Shown in pieces: positions 23,546-34,900 of a DNA stretch of 64,000 nt. The stretch comes from Clarkia xantiana subsp. parviflora (Eukaryota; Streptophyta; Magnoliopsida; Myrtales; Onagraceae): contig JAPTYO010000018.1 of assembly GCA_036873135.1 (NCBI GenBank), positions 1,984,001 to 2,048,000 on the forward strand, in the 5' to 3' direction. Each line of letters opens with the position of its first letter. Position 1 is the stretch's first letter. The notes under the pieces were generated by a model. The model was not told the DNA's origin and ran no database searches. It was given only the letters and a program-made list of their open reading frames with translations. The position numbers and the translations under genes were made by a program.

Positions 23546-25161
23546 ATGACCTGATAATGTTGGGGAGATCAAAACGGGAGGCGTTGGACTTTCTTAAAGA
23601 ACACAACGTTGCAAAGTTACAAGGTTGGAAGTCCCTTCTTCTCAACAATGCCGGAAGGGAGGTGCTCATAAAGTCGGTCATCACCGCGATGCTAACATAT
23701 ACAATGAACGTTTCCTCCTGCCTAATGCATGGTGTGCTGAAATTAACGCTCTCATATCGCGGTTTTGGTGGGGACATACCGTGGGGGCAAGATAAATCTA
23801 CATTGGATGAGTTGCACGAAGTTAACTAAACCCAAGGTGTGTGGCGGCCTCGGTTTCAAGGAACTACAATCGTTCAACGTTGTGCTTCTTACCAAATGAC
23901 GTGGCGACTTGTGCAAAACCCAAGTGCTTTCTGGGTCAAAATGCTTAAAGGCTTTTATTTCCCGAGATGTGACTTTAGATCGGCAACGAAAAGTGCGATG
24001 GCGTCATGGGCTTGGACAATTGGCCGGTTGGGATGTTTTGATGGACAACGGGAATGGAAAATCTGTCAATGTATTTGTGATGCTTAGATACCGGGACTTC
24101 CTAGATTTCGTTTGTCGGCTCAGTTAGATTCACTGAAAGTAGGGCTGTCAAAATTACCCGCGACCCGCAAACGACCCGTTCACGGGTCGGGTCCGGGTGA
24201 CCACAAACACACCAACGGGTCATTTACGGGTCAACCCGTTAATGACCCGTTGAGGCCGGGCCGGGTACGGGTTTAGGGCAATGACCCGTACCCGGCCCGT
24301 GACCCGTGTCGATATCGTTTTTTTTTTCTTGTATTTTAGAATTTCTAACCTAGGGCACTGTAGCTGTAGGAAACATTACTTATAATTGGAACTATTTTTA
24401 TAGTTGGAACTATTTTTAGATGATTCTCAATCCAAAGAAAGAACAACCTCTCCACCTCTATTGAAACAATAGACCATTTTACTGTGGCTGCATGTTTGAC
24501 CCGGGTCAACCCGTGACCCGTGACCCCGGGTACGGGTCTGCGACCCCTGGCCCGTGGTGACCCCCGGGTCAATCACGGGTCGGATGGTCGGTGACCCACG
24601 GGTCACGGGTCACGGGTTGTGACCCGTTGACAGGCCTAACTGAAAGCTACGACCCCAGTTCACGTCTCGGAGTACTTACTGCTCCGGGCTCATCCCTATT
24701 CTAGGTTATGTACCGGCACCAGAGATTGACAGTCTTTCATGCATTCCCCTTCTTAGACCCCCAAAATCGGATGGGTTCATCTGGCCCCATATTAAGGCGG
24801 GGGATTTGAAGGTAAAACCTGTTTATCGGCAACTGGTTGGTGATGGCGATTGGGCTGAGACATACATTTTGTTGTCGATGCATGGTCTCCCTGCCCTGAG
24901 ATTGAAGAATATCTAGTCCATGAGTGTAATCCCCAATGTTCAATCGTTCATGTGGAAAGTTCACTCGAATGCTATTGCGGTTAATGTGAATTTGAACTGA
25001 AGAGGTATAACTATGGCAGCAACATGTCGTTTCTGCTCGGAGGCTAAATCAGTCGCCCATATGTTAGTTGGATTTGGTTGGACCTGACTTGTATGGTTCA
25101 CAACATTGTCGATTCGTCCAGATCCGGTTGATGCATCATCTTTTGCGGAATGGTTCGTTCT
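23545..25161 (+). pseudogene. 5' part of an L1-type LINE ORF2 remnant (RT C-terminus, zinc-finger region)
   Basis: Reading across frames: EALDFLKEHNVAKLQGWKSL, NAGREVLIKSVITAMLTYTM, WRLVQNPSAFWVKMLKGFYF, then LKVKPVYRQLVGDGDW and VQSFMWKVHSNAIAVNVNL with the FCSEAK...VAHML zinc-binding motif. These are the region after the RT and the zf-RVT domain of plant L1 ORF2. 5' truncation is typical of LINEs. A hAT MITE (24140-24638) and element B (after 25161) interrupt it; the RNase H part continues at 42849. Many stops and frameshifts: dead. Confidence 0.85.
24140..24638. mobile_element. hAT-type MITE inside the LINE (499 bp)
   Basis: The ends are TAGGGCTGTCAA and TTGACAGGCCTA. The flanks are ACTGAAAG at 24132-24139 and 24639-24646, a perfect 8-bp duplication. 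Both subterminal regions are arrays of GACCCG/CGGGTC in opposite orientation around an AT-rich centre. No transposase. The same design as the element at 13412-14066. Confidence 0.92.
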
Positions 25162-25935
25162 TGTTTCGTCCGGGATGAACAAGGTCGTGAGGACGCGTCT
25201 GTTCGCGTGGTTGTGCGGGCTTTTGGGCTGTAACCCTTCGTCGGGAAGAGGTTGGGCCACTGACGAGTGTTCGGTTTTACTCCCGTATAAGGTCTGTGTC
25301 TCGGTACGGCTGTGTCTCAAGGAAATGTCTAAGTCTTGGAAGGCGGTGGACTGTGCGCAAATGCGGATGTCTGGGCAACGGTTCCTGCACGAAGGACCAA
25401 TGCTAGCACGGAGAGGGGGGATGGTGCTAGCGGAGCCCTCTCCGAAGCTTAAGTCACTATAATGGCAAAAGAGTAATTTCTAGAGAGAGAATATTTCTAG
25501 AGAGAAGTCAGAGCTCAAAATACCAAAGTTGGGCAAATGAGAGAGTGTGTGAAAATGGGTGGCCAAGGCCTCCTATTTATTTGGGACCGGACCCGGTTTT
25601 AAAGCGGTTTGACGACGGTTCAAGAAAACAAGCGGTAACCGTTATCCATATTGGTAATGCGCGAACTTGACTTCTCTACACATAACGGTAATCGCGGATA
25701 CGGTAGTCGCGCGATACCCGAAATGCAATCCGGACCTCGTCGAAATTGGGCAATTCGGCGAGGTCCGGATTGCACCTCCGGATTGCTGCAACCCGGGGGT
25801 CCGGCCCGGACGCGCGTAACGCACTTCCGGACCGTTTTGACCTGTTAGGAAACGTTTTTAAACCGAGATGTAATTTTGACGTGTTTGCGAGGCCCGAAAT
25901 GTAAATACGAACCCGAATTGGACATTTATCCATCA
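25162..25935 (-). mobile_element. 3' LTR of element B (774 bp)
   Basis: On the plus strand TGTTTCGTCCGGGATG...TTTATCCATCA. It matches 42141-42843 except for extra sequence of about 66 bp around 25730-25795, flanked by short AATCCGG repeats, which the other LTR lacks. The TATA region reads CTATTTATTTGGG here, so the TATAAATAGG of the 5' LTR is altered. Confidence 0.9.
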
Positions 25936-25949
25936 CTTGCCCCCGAGTC
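25936..25949 (-). other. Polypurine tract of element B
   Basis: On the minus strand GACTCGGGGGCAAG lies directly before the 3' LTR start TGATGG. It primes plus-strand DNA synthesis in LTR retrotransposons. Confidence 0.75.
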
Positions 25950-26615
25950 AAGTAACGGTTTAGAACCTTTCTTGACTCTATTTTAAGTTAGGATACTTGT
26001 CCAATTTGAGTTTGACGCTAACCTCTCGGTTTTGATTGTTGGTTGGACGTAGGCATCTTGATTTCGTCCGTCCTTTGATTTTTCCGACCGAATGACTTTG
26101 TTTCCTGTCATCACGGTTAGTGCAATAGGGAATGTATATGCGTAACGTGCAAGTACGGTTATCGTCGGGGATATGGACAATTGGTAATACACCATGCGAA
26201 CATGCCTCTATCAACATGTATGCATAAGTAATGGACATGGCAAGATCGTAATTACGCAATGCAAGAAATAGAAACCGTATGCTTCTAAAATGACTTAGTG
26301 ATTACCGAAATATGAATCATGCGATATGGAATCATACGCGTATGATGACAAGTTTGATACGTGCAATGTCAAAGTAATCATGTATGTAGAGATAAATACT
26401 TAGAGGAGGGCGGAGTATACCGTAAGTATTTGTAGATGTATTACTCATTTGATCCTTATCATCAAGGAGTCTCTTGGAAGTAGTCGTTTGTTGCTTAAAG
26501 AAATATTTCCTTTAGTGTTGTTGTATTTGCTCTTTGCGGTTCGTCATATTGGTTGCATCGCTTGCATGATAGCATCTTGAGATGTTGATCCTTTTTACCG
26601 CACGTACCAACTTTG
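25950..26615. other. Non-coding internal region of element B (3' side)
   Basis: No ORF with retrotransposon similarity on either strand; it lies between the PPT and the 19-bp tandem repeats. Confidence 0.6.
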
Positions 26616-26617
26616 CT

Positions 26618-26805
26618 ATGTGCGTTGACTTTTGCTACGCGCGTTGACTTTTGATACGCGCGTTGACTTTTGATACACGCGTTGACTTTTGATATGCGCG
26701 TTGACTTTTGATACGCGCGTTGACTTTTGATACGCGCGTTGACTTTTGATATGCGCGTTGACTTTTGATATGCGCGTTGACTTTTGATATGCGCGTTGGC
26801 GTTAA
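26618..26805. repeat. 19-bp tandem repeat in element B
   Basis: About nine to ten copies of TGCGCGTTGACTTTTGATA with small changes (TGCGCG/CGCGCG/CACGCG). Translating it gives repeated ST/RVSKVNARIKSQ strings that are not a real protein. Confidence 0.9.
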
Positions 26806-26984
26806 TGGTTGAGCGTCAGGTATAGACTGTTGGTCATTGCCTGCAAGTATGCTAAAAACACTTAGGAAATATTTAAGCAATATCTTAAACTTGTTACCAT
26901 AGATGTCGTCGTATGAGCTTTGTCGATGAGCGTTGTAGGTGTGATTAGGAGGCATAGCTACTCGCTGTACACAATCCATCTTTG

Positions 26985-27196
26985 TCGACATGTACGTACG
27001 TACATGGAAATACTTAGAAAATATTTTTCTTCTTGTCGACATGTATGTACGTACATGGAAACACTTAGGAAATATTTACCTTCTTGTCGACATGTATGTA
27101 CGTACATGGAAACACTTAGAAAATATTTTCTCCTTGTTGACATGCATCTCTGTCGACATGTATGTACGTACATGGAAATACTTAGAAAATATTTAC
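26985..27196. repeat. 50-bp tandem array in element B, part 1 (left of insertion C)
   Basis: Four units of GTCGACATGTATGTACGTAC followed by ATGGAAACACTTAGAAAATATTT. The array continues at 36000 beyond element C, so it was split by that insertion. Confidence 0.9.
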
Positions 27197-27894
27197 TGAT
27201 GGGTCCGATTATAGCCGTCAGGCCCTTTAACGGCGAGGAAACGGCAAACAGGCCCACCAGGCCCAGAGTAAAGGTCACGATGACCTAAGAGAAGGGTCCC
27301 GATGAAGGGAGTCCCGACGAAGCAGGGTCCCGACAGAGTCGGTCCCGACAGTGGAGCTAAAAGCTCCCGACGAGAAGCCTTTAAGTAGGCCCCGATGATG
27401 AATCCCTGAGAATGATTGGCCCTGTCACGATGACGAGGGGCCCCGAGCGGTGACACAACGAGATAACTCTGGAGTCCCCGACGGGAGTCGGGACTCGTTA
27501 CCAGAAGATAAAGCCAAGATATGCGGGGCGTGGCCGAGATATACGGAACGTGGTTAAGATACACGGATCGTGGCCGAAATACGCGGGGCATGGCTAAGAT
27601 ACGCGAGATCGTGTACGAGATAAGCGGGATACGGGCTAACCACCCCTAACGGTTCGCCAGGTACCTGAGACACCTCTTTGCCTATAAAAGGGCAGGAGGT
27701 CACCTCAGATCAGGTTACGTTGAAATTGAATACTTTTGATATCTGTTGCTTGCCAGTCATACGAGAGACTCATTTAAGCATCGGAGAGGGATTCTGGGTC
27801 ACCGCCCGGTCTATCCCCTCTTGCAGGATTGCGTGGAGCAAAGGAGCTATGATTGCCGTCAAGATCCGTGCCGGAGTTCCACCGTGATCCAACA
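27197..27894 (+). mobile_element. 5' LTR of element C
   Basis: TGATGGGTCCG...GATCCAACA. TATA box TATAAAAG at 27683-27690. 27515-27630 has degenerate tandem units of about 20 bp with CGTGGCCGAGATA. It differs from the 3' LTR at three noted sites: near 27352 (G/A), near 27533 (G/A) and 27850 (T/G). Confidence 0.95.
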
Positions 27895-27913
27895 TTGGCG
27901 CCGTCTGTGGGAA
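27895..27913 (+). other. Primer-binding site of element C
   Basis: TTGGCGCCGTCTGTGGGAA directly after the LTR; identical in element G at 60614. The primer tRNA was not assigned. Confidence 0.85.
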
Positions 27914-27930
27914 ACTAACAAAAAGCTGAT

Positions 27931-30900
27931 ATGCCTTCTACTCGTTCGATGGTGGCTGGCAAGAACAGAAGGGGACAATCTGGTGGTTCCCGTCACCCTG
28001 CTGCAACAAACCTGAATTCAGTACCAGAACAAGGAGAAAATCAGAATCATCCCCCAGCTGAACTCTCCCAGACAAGGGGGCACAATGGATCCCATCCCGA
28101 AGAAGTTGCCCCTCGACACCAGGATAACAGGGGGCAGGAGGCCCCCCCGACTGCGGATTTGACAAGGGCCGTGGCGGAGGCCATGCCCATGTTCCTGGCG
28201 GCTGTAGAGGCTCTCTTAGACCGAAGGGAGGCTGCAAGGAGGCAGGAGGAGATGCCTCCGCTGGAAGAAGCAACCCTACCGACAGAGGGTCGGAACGTAC
28301 AAGAAGCCCCACCCCAGGGCCAGGAAGGAGGTAAAATGACCGGTCAGCCGGAGAAGTTCGTGGTTGATGGGCCAGGACCAGTTCAGCACAGGACCATTCC
28401 CCTGAATGGCCCCATCACTCCCGACCAGGTGGTAAAGATCGTGAACATCTGTATGGGAGAACAGAAGCCGCTGGTCTCGGAGTTGAGGGATCGATCCACT
28501 CATCCCTTCGTTCCCCGCCTAATAGACACCCTCGCCCCGCCAGGGCTGGGTATCCCCGAGATCAAAGAGTATGACGGAGAAGGAGATCCAGTTCGTCATG
28601 TCCAGAAGCATCTTATGGCGTGTCTGGGTAGAGCCCCGACAGAGGACATCGTGTGTACCCTGTTCCCTAATACACTGGGAGAAAGAGCCCTGACCTGGTT
28701 CTTTAGTCTACCCCCAGGCTGCATCACCTGTTGGGCTGACATGCACGACCGTTTCATTCGACAGTACCAGGGTCGCCGACGTCTGCTGAAGAGTGTGAGG
28801 TCCCTCACCCTGGTGGTACAGAGGCCCGACGAATCACTGGCACATTACTACCAGCGGTACACGGCCAGTGTGGCAGAGATAGACGAGGAGATCTCGGAGG
28901 GCGAAACAATTCGTACCTTCATTCGGAACCTGACGGCCCCCTATGGTTCCGACCTGATGCACAGCGTGGCTGAGAAACCTGTGTGGAATATGGAAGCATT
29001 ACAGAAGAGAGTGAAGCGGCAAATCGATGTCCAGGAGTCAAAGATAGCCGCAGGAGAACTGGAGCCCCCAAAATCGAACAAAGGGAATCAGTCGAGCAAG
29101 CCTCTCGACGACCGTAAGTCAAAAGGCAAACACGAAGGTAGTCGGGACCGAGGTCGCTCTGGTCGGGGGGATGATAGACGTCCTCCAAGGAAGGATAAGA
29201 AGGAAGATCTCGACATCCCTCTCAACTGCTCCATGGCGGAAGTGCTGACAGTCATGGAACAACAAGGTATCTCCAGATACCGCCCCGAAGAAAGATGGAG
29301 AATTCCTGGGGTCCCGCACAGATCGCTATTGTCGGTTTCACCGCGCAAATGGCCATGACACTAATCACTGTCGAGAGCTGAAAAAGGAGATTGAAAAGTT
29401 AATCCAGAAGGGAAAGCTCAAGGAGTTTGTTGGAGACAAACGATGCAGGACCCGCTCTCGGTCCCGATCGCGGTCCCGCTCCCGATCCCGCGATCGGTCC
29501 CCGAAGAAAAAGAGAACTGATCCAGAGTCATCCGGTGTTCACAAAGAAAGACGAGTCATCAATGTGATTCATGGAGGATTTGCTGCTGGAGGGGATACCT
29601 CATCCGCTCGAGAGGTTTACGCCTCTAGGATTCCTACTGCGGTGGTGCTGGGTAAGAGGTCCCGATCCTGGACCTTGAAAGAAGAGATGGTAATCTCCTT
29701 CTCGTCGGAAGATCTCATAGGTGTGGAGACCCCGCACGACGATGCCTTAGTAGTAACTCTGGATGTAGACGGATTCGAGATGAAGAGAATTCTGATTGAT
29801 GGAGGAAGCTCCTCCGACATTCTATTCATGGACGCGCTGGAGGCCATGGGAAAGACGAAGAAAGATTTGAAGGAGGCAAACTTCCCGATGGTTGGGTTCT
29901 CTGGCTCAACCTCCTACCCGCTGGGAGTAATCACCTTACCAGTAAAGTTTGGTAGCGGATGGAAGTCAGAAAGGAGGAACGTGGAATTTGTCGTGGTTGA
30001 TTCCGCTGGGACCTACAACGCAATTATCGGGAGAACAACCATCAATCCACTAATGGCAGTTGCCTCGACTGTGCACCAGAAGATGAAGTTCCCGACCGAC
30101 CACGGAGTCGGGGAGGTCAAAGGTGACCAGGTGGCTTCCCGAAAATGCTATGTTAATGCCACCCGGAGGAGGAGGCGAGAGGCCATGACTGTCCTCCAGA
30201 CAGACACAGATCCCAGAGAAGAGTCTGGACATTCCGTCCCCATAAAAGATCTGGAAGCCTACGTGGATGATATGCTGGTGAAGTCCCGACAAACTAAGGA
30301 TCACGTGCACAACCTCACCATGGCATTTGAACGGATAAAACTCCGTCAAGTTCGCTTGAACCCGACAAAGTACGCCTTTAAAGTCCATTCAGGGAAGTGT
30401 TTGGGCTCCAAGATGAACCGAAGAAGAATTGAAGTAAACCCAGAGAAACTGGGGGCAATCAAGGAAATGCAGTCTCCGATAAACCATCGGAAGATGCACT
30501 TCCTGGAAAAGGCTTCTCGTATGGTGAACTTGGGCTATTACTGGCCCACGATGAGCAAAAAAGCAATGGCGTTGGTCCGATCATGCGACGCGTGCCAGAG
30601 GTACGCCCCGAGTATTGTGGCCCCAGCTACCTGCCTGACATCCATCAAGAGCGCTGGGCCCTTCGCGCAGTGGGGCATCAACTTGGTGGGACCTCTTCCA
30701 CAAGCACAAGGACAATGTAAGTATTTACTTGTAGCTATCAATTATCTTTCAAAATGGATAGAGGCGAAGGCATTAGCCAGAACAACGGGGAATCAGATCG
30801 TAAAATTCCTCCGAACCCACATCGTGTCCAGATGTAAGATTCCTAAGGTGATGACCAGCGACAATGGCCCACCGTTTAACGACTCTCAAGTGAGAAAGTA

Positions 30901-30943
30901 TCTGGAAGACCTCGATGGCAGAACGATGAAACATTCTCAGTGA
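27931..30943 (+). pseudogene. gag-pol of element C: gag, protease, remnants of RT and integrase
   Basis: Gag starts MPSTRSMVAGKNRR, 36 nt after the LTR. The capsid-like region matches element G (GEGDPVRHVQKHLMACLGRA, ERALTWFFSLPPGCITCWAD). One extra base in a C-rich stretch near 29283-29287 throws gag out of frame before the CRFHRANGH..NHC knuckle. A second frame, 29564-30943 (459 aa), has the protease (HDDALVVTLDVD, LIDGGSSSDILF), then jumps from PIKDLE to AYVDDMLVKSR, from SPINHRK to the integrase zinc region (YYWPTM, RSCDACQRYA), and from NDSQVRKY to what looks like the pol C-terminus (LEDLDGRTMKHSQ). Against element G the first jump removes about 650 bp of RT. All three joins keep the frame. 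No working RT, RNase H or integrase. Confidence 0.93.
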
Positions 30944-31138
30944 CGAACACTCGAAGAAACAACATGCTTGAAGAAAGTCGCCTTAAGTGGTGCCCAATAA
31001 AGTCGTCTTAAGTGGTGCTCAATAAAATCGCCTTAAGTGGTGTATGCTATTTATCGTTTAAATTCAATGTAAACCTATTTTATGCCAATAAATAAAGAGG
31101 TTGCTTCCAAACAAGAATTGTCCTTAGATTTATGTTAA
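30944..31138 (+). other. Spacer between pol remnant and minisatellite in element C
   Basis: It contains three diverged forerunner units of the minisatellite (GTCGCCTTAAGTGGTGC at 30979, 31005 and 31028) and AATAAATAAAG at 31089, a possible polyadenylation signal for the sense transcript. Confidence 0.5.
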
Positions 31139-31895
31139 GTACAAAAGTCGCCTTCAGTGGTGCACGAGAAAGTCGCCTTCAGTGGTGCACGATGAAAGTC
31201 GCCTTCAGTGGTGCACGAGAAAAGTCGCCTTCAGTGGTGCACGATGAAAGTCGCCTTCAGTGGTGCACGATGAAAGTCGCCTTCAGTGGTGCACGAGAAA
31301 AGTCGCCTTCAGTGGTGCACGATGAAAGTCGCCTTCAGTGGTGCACGAGAAAGTCGCCTTCAGTGGTGCACGATGAAAGTCGCCTTCAGTGGTGCACGAT
31401 GAAAGTCGCCTTCAGTGGTGCACGATGAAAGTCGCCTTCAGTGGTGCACGAGAAAAGTCGCCTTCAGTGGTGCACGATGAAAGTCGCCTTCAGTGGTGCA
31501 CGAGAAAGTCGCCTTCAGTGGTGCACGATGAAAGTCGCCTTCAGTGGTGCACAAGGTTAAGTCGCCTTCAGTGGTGCACGGTGAAAGTCGCCTTCAGTGG
31601 TGCACGAGAAAAGTCGCCTTCAGTGGTGCACGATGAAAGTCGCCTTCAGTGGTGCACGAGAAAAGTCGCCTTCAGTGGTGCACGATGAAAGTCGCCTTCA
31701 GTGGTGCACGATGAAAGTCGCCTCAAGTGGTGCACAAATACTTAGGTTTACTCTAAGTATCCAAAAGTCGTCTTAAGTGATGCACCCGATAAAGCCGCCT
31801 TAAGTGGTGCACAAATACTTAGGTTTATTCTAAGTATCCGAAAAGTCGTCTTAAGTGATGCGCTCGATGTTAAGTCGCCTTAAGTGGTGCAAATT
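31139..31895. repeat. 26-bp minisatellite of element C
   Basis: About 22-24 units of AGTCGCCTTCAGTGGTGCAC plus GATGAA or GAGAA run from 31146 to 31735 with very high identity. Decayed units (GTCGTCTTAAGTGATGCAC) interleaved with AAATACTTAGGTTTA continue to about 31895. It lies between the 3' ends of the sense gag-pol and the antisense gene. Open frames across it are artefacts. Internal tandem repeats downstream of pol are usual in Tat/Ogre elements. Confidence 0.93.
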
Positions 31896-32052
31896 ATTAA
31901 CTCGTCGGGAAGGACGTATGAGAATCGAAGAAAGTCACTCGGAGAAGTGCAACAAAAGATCGGAACTAAAAGAGTCTAATATTGATAAAGGGCTCGAAGG
32001 CCTGACAACAACGCAAAAGAAGAAGATACAAGGACTCTAAAGATAAAAACAC

Positions 32053-34744
32053 TCAAGCTTGGTCCTTGTCGGCAGCATGAGCAGCAGAGGGGTCCGCAGG
32101 ATTGGCTTCGGGAGGATTGGCTATCGGGGCGTCTGCACTTGGAAGCTCAGAAGCATCCTCGACAACTACCGGAGTACTCCCCCCATCACTCTCCTCGGAA
32201 AGAGCGAAGTACTTCTTCGCAAAGGGAGCGAGGGAAGGAGACTTGTCAAAATTGATGACGTCCCCGTACTCCAGGTGGAGCTCCTCAACGGCGTTGAAGA
32301 GAGTGTTCTCCACCTCCGCGCTGAAGAACTTCAGGGCGTCAGCTTGGAAGACCTCCGACCTTCGATAGTCCTCCCGACCCTTGGCCTCCGCTTCGGCCAG
32401 CCGCGCCGGGAACCCCGCAATCAGCTCCTCCAGAGCCTTCTTCTCGAGGACCAGCTGGTCCTCGGCGGCCTTCTTCTCCTGGGTCAGCCGATCCACGACC
32501 TCCCCCCGCTCTTGCCGCTCCTGCCTCAGGAGCCCCTCGAAGTCCGCGATCTGCTGCTGAAGACCCCGAATCTTCTCATTGAGGGCAGCCAGCTCCTTGG
32601 CCAGCTTCCCCCGCGAAGACTGGGAAGCCTGGAGATCCGCCTGAAGCTGCTCACGGACTCCGCGGTCCCGCTCCCGGGCCTCATCGTAGGCAATGACATA
32701 CCCGATGAGACGGTTGTAATCCCCGAGCTCCTGCAGTCAAAAGGAAAAAGTGTTAGAAGGACAAAAGACTCGATTTATTGATCAATAAGGAAAAAGTGAA
32801 GTTTCACCTCGATGCGGCGCACAGCTATATCCCTGACATCCCGCTCCATATGCGTCCGATTGAGGTAAATCGGATGTCGCATAGAAGGCAGGATGGAACC
32901 CGCCAGAAGATGCAGGGCCAGCTCTTGGTCCTGTTCCACTTGTGTGAGCGGGACTCCCTGAAGCGTCTGGATCGGAGCCCAGGGGGCATTGGCCTGCGAA
33001 GGGTCGAAGGGCCTATAGAAGTCCCTGTCGAGAGCCATGGGAGAGATGGGACGGGGAAGAGAAGGGCACATCTCCGTCTCAGCCCGGACAGGAGAGGGAG
33101 AAAAGTCATGGATGGGAGAGAGCTCCCGCTGCTGTGGGGAAGACGAGGGAAGCGGCCCCTGAGGGGTTGGTTTCAAGGGGGATTGCCCCGCCTTCCGACG
33201 CTGCTGGGGGGGATCAACCCCGCCGGTCTCCTCGGAGGAGTCCAGGGTCTCCACCTGGCGAAACTGTTCACCAGATGGTGCCTCTCCAGTTGAGGGAGGC
33301 ACCCCCGCTGAAGGCGGTGCATCTGTAGAAGCTGCAGCCCCCGAGGAAGCTCCCGAGCGACCTGCACCTGGAGGATGAAGAGCTTCAGATAGGTAGTCAG
33401 GAAGTTCATCGGGATTCTTACACCAAATGATACGTCGGGAGACGTATCGATCCTTCCCGCGGAAGTGATAGTAGCCCGCCTTCAAGACCCGGGGAGTTTC
33501 ACCTCGAAGGATCCTCTTGACATCAGCAATTCGGCCCTCCTTGGTCGAGGAAATCAAGTCCGACAGAACCATCCTTTTATATGATTTAATAGCGAGTCGG
33601 AGTTGTTTACCTTCTTCAGCATTCTGGACCTCGAAGAGTTGGTCCAGATCCACCCGCGGTCGCTTGGGTTGCTCCGTTGAAGGAGACCCCGACTTGGCAG
33701 CAGCAGCCTTCTTGGCAGACTTCCTCTTCCGCGAGGGGCGGACAGCATCGGTCTCCCCCTGCTTAAGGAAGAAATCGGTCAGCACAGACACCTTCTTGGC
33801 TGCAAACAATAAACGAAGAAAAAGTTAGAGATTTTACCCAAGGGACCATGCTAGAAGGGCCGTCGAAGAGCTGCCCCCCAGAGACAATACTGAGGAGTCG
33901 GACCCCAGTATGCACCAGGTCCCGCTCCACCAGAGAGTTAGCATTGAGAGGAGTGTAGGACTCCCCCCAACGATAAAGCTGGATCAATTGAAGGGTCTCG
34001 AAGTCCTCATCAGCATAGGAGTGGAAAGCAGGCGGAGGGTCTGCTGCCACCTCCCACCGAGGCCAAGGGATAGAAGAATGTTGGATGAAGAAGTAGCTCC
34101 TCTTCCAGCTACTGTTGTCAGACCCCGTATCAATCAGGAGTCCCCGACCCTTGACCACCTTCCAGGTGTCACTGGTCCAACCGTGCCGGGCAAGCTGCTG
34201 CTTACTCCATTTGGGCATCCGAGGATAGAAGGCGCAAACCCCCGCCTCGTTGCATTTCAGCCCGTATAAAGTCCGGAAAAGCTGGAGGCTGTAGACCCAC
34301 TTCTGTCGAAGACAGAGGACTTGAAAGGCGTTCCAAATGCGGATGGCATGAGGAGAGAAGGTAGTAGGGTGTGTTTGGTAATGTTGGCACAGTTCGACCA
34401 GGTTACCGCAGAAGGGGAACCTGATCCCCGCTGATATTTGTCCCGTAGAGACAAATACCTCCCCTTTCTGGGGACGAGTAACCTCAGGGTCACTCGAGGG
34501 ACGATGCCGATCATACGGGAAGCGAGGTTCCCAGGTGAGAGTGATGCAACCCTCTCGGAGAGCTGCATCGTAAGCAGTGGTGGAAATTTCATTCGGAGCA
34601 TAGTCAAATTTAAAAGGTTTTCTCCCCTCAGAGCTGGAACCGCTGTCTGAAAAGCAACCAGGGCAAGAAAATACAGTGGGATTCTGGAAGAAATTAAAAA
34701 GGACAAGACGAACGAGCAACAAAGAGTGTTTCCTTACCAGACAT
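32053..34744 (-). CDS. Antisense four-exon gene carried by element C, about 814 aa (Transposase_28-like/'gypsy-type transposon' protein)
   Basis: Model on the minus strand: exons 34744-34738, 34646-33838, 33758-32808 and 32730-32053; introns of 91, 79 and 77 nt, all GT-AG, with phases that fit and no stop. The start ATGTCTG splices to give MSDSGSSSEG. Exon 2 has DAALREGCITLTWEPRFPYD, GIRFPFCGNLVELCQHYQTH and AFQVLCLRQKWVYSLQLFRT, resembling the plant 'putative gypsy type transposon' proteins. Exon 3 opens with a basic, NLS-like stretch (SRKRKSAKK, PKRPRV), then LDQLFEVQNAEEG and a Pro/Ser-rich part. Exon 4 is a predicted coiled coil (KELAALNEKIRGLQQQIADF and on) with an acidic Ala-rich tail. 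Biochemical function unknown; a role in regulation, transcript stability or movement is inference. The first exon codes only seven bases, so that splice is the least certain. Confidence 0.75.
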
Positions 34745-34900
34745 GGTGGAGTAGAGGTTGAAAGAGATGAACGAAGTGTCGCCGGAAGGACGACCGGAGA
34801 AGATTCCAAGGATCTTCGAAAGCACAGAGCTGGGAGTTGCAGAAAAATCGCAGAGAGCTTTTGAGAATTCGAAGACGGTAAAAGTTAAATTGTGACTGTG

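Noticed and set aside
26635..27278. Basic minus-strand ORFs at 26635-27042 and 26958-27278
   Set aside because: They translate the 19-bp and 50-bp repeats of element B.
31132..31688. Two ORFs of about 100 aa made of repeated SRLQWCTMKVAFSGA-like strings, and a CRISPR-like look
   Set aside because: This is a 26-bp minisatellite with no unique spacers, in a plant retrotransposon; not coding and not CRISPR.
33800..33837. A 38-nt version of the second intron of the antisense gene (acceptor TTTGCAG)
   Set aside because: Shorter than plant introns usually are, and it puts the next exon out of frame; the acceptor at 33759 gives 79 nt and keeps the frame.
33134..34650. Plus-strand ORFs opposite the antisense gene of element C
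   Set aside because: They overlap the exons in another frame and carry no domain; the minus strand has splice sites, a TATA box and recognisable similarity.
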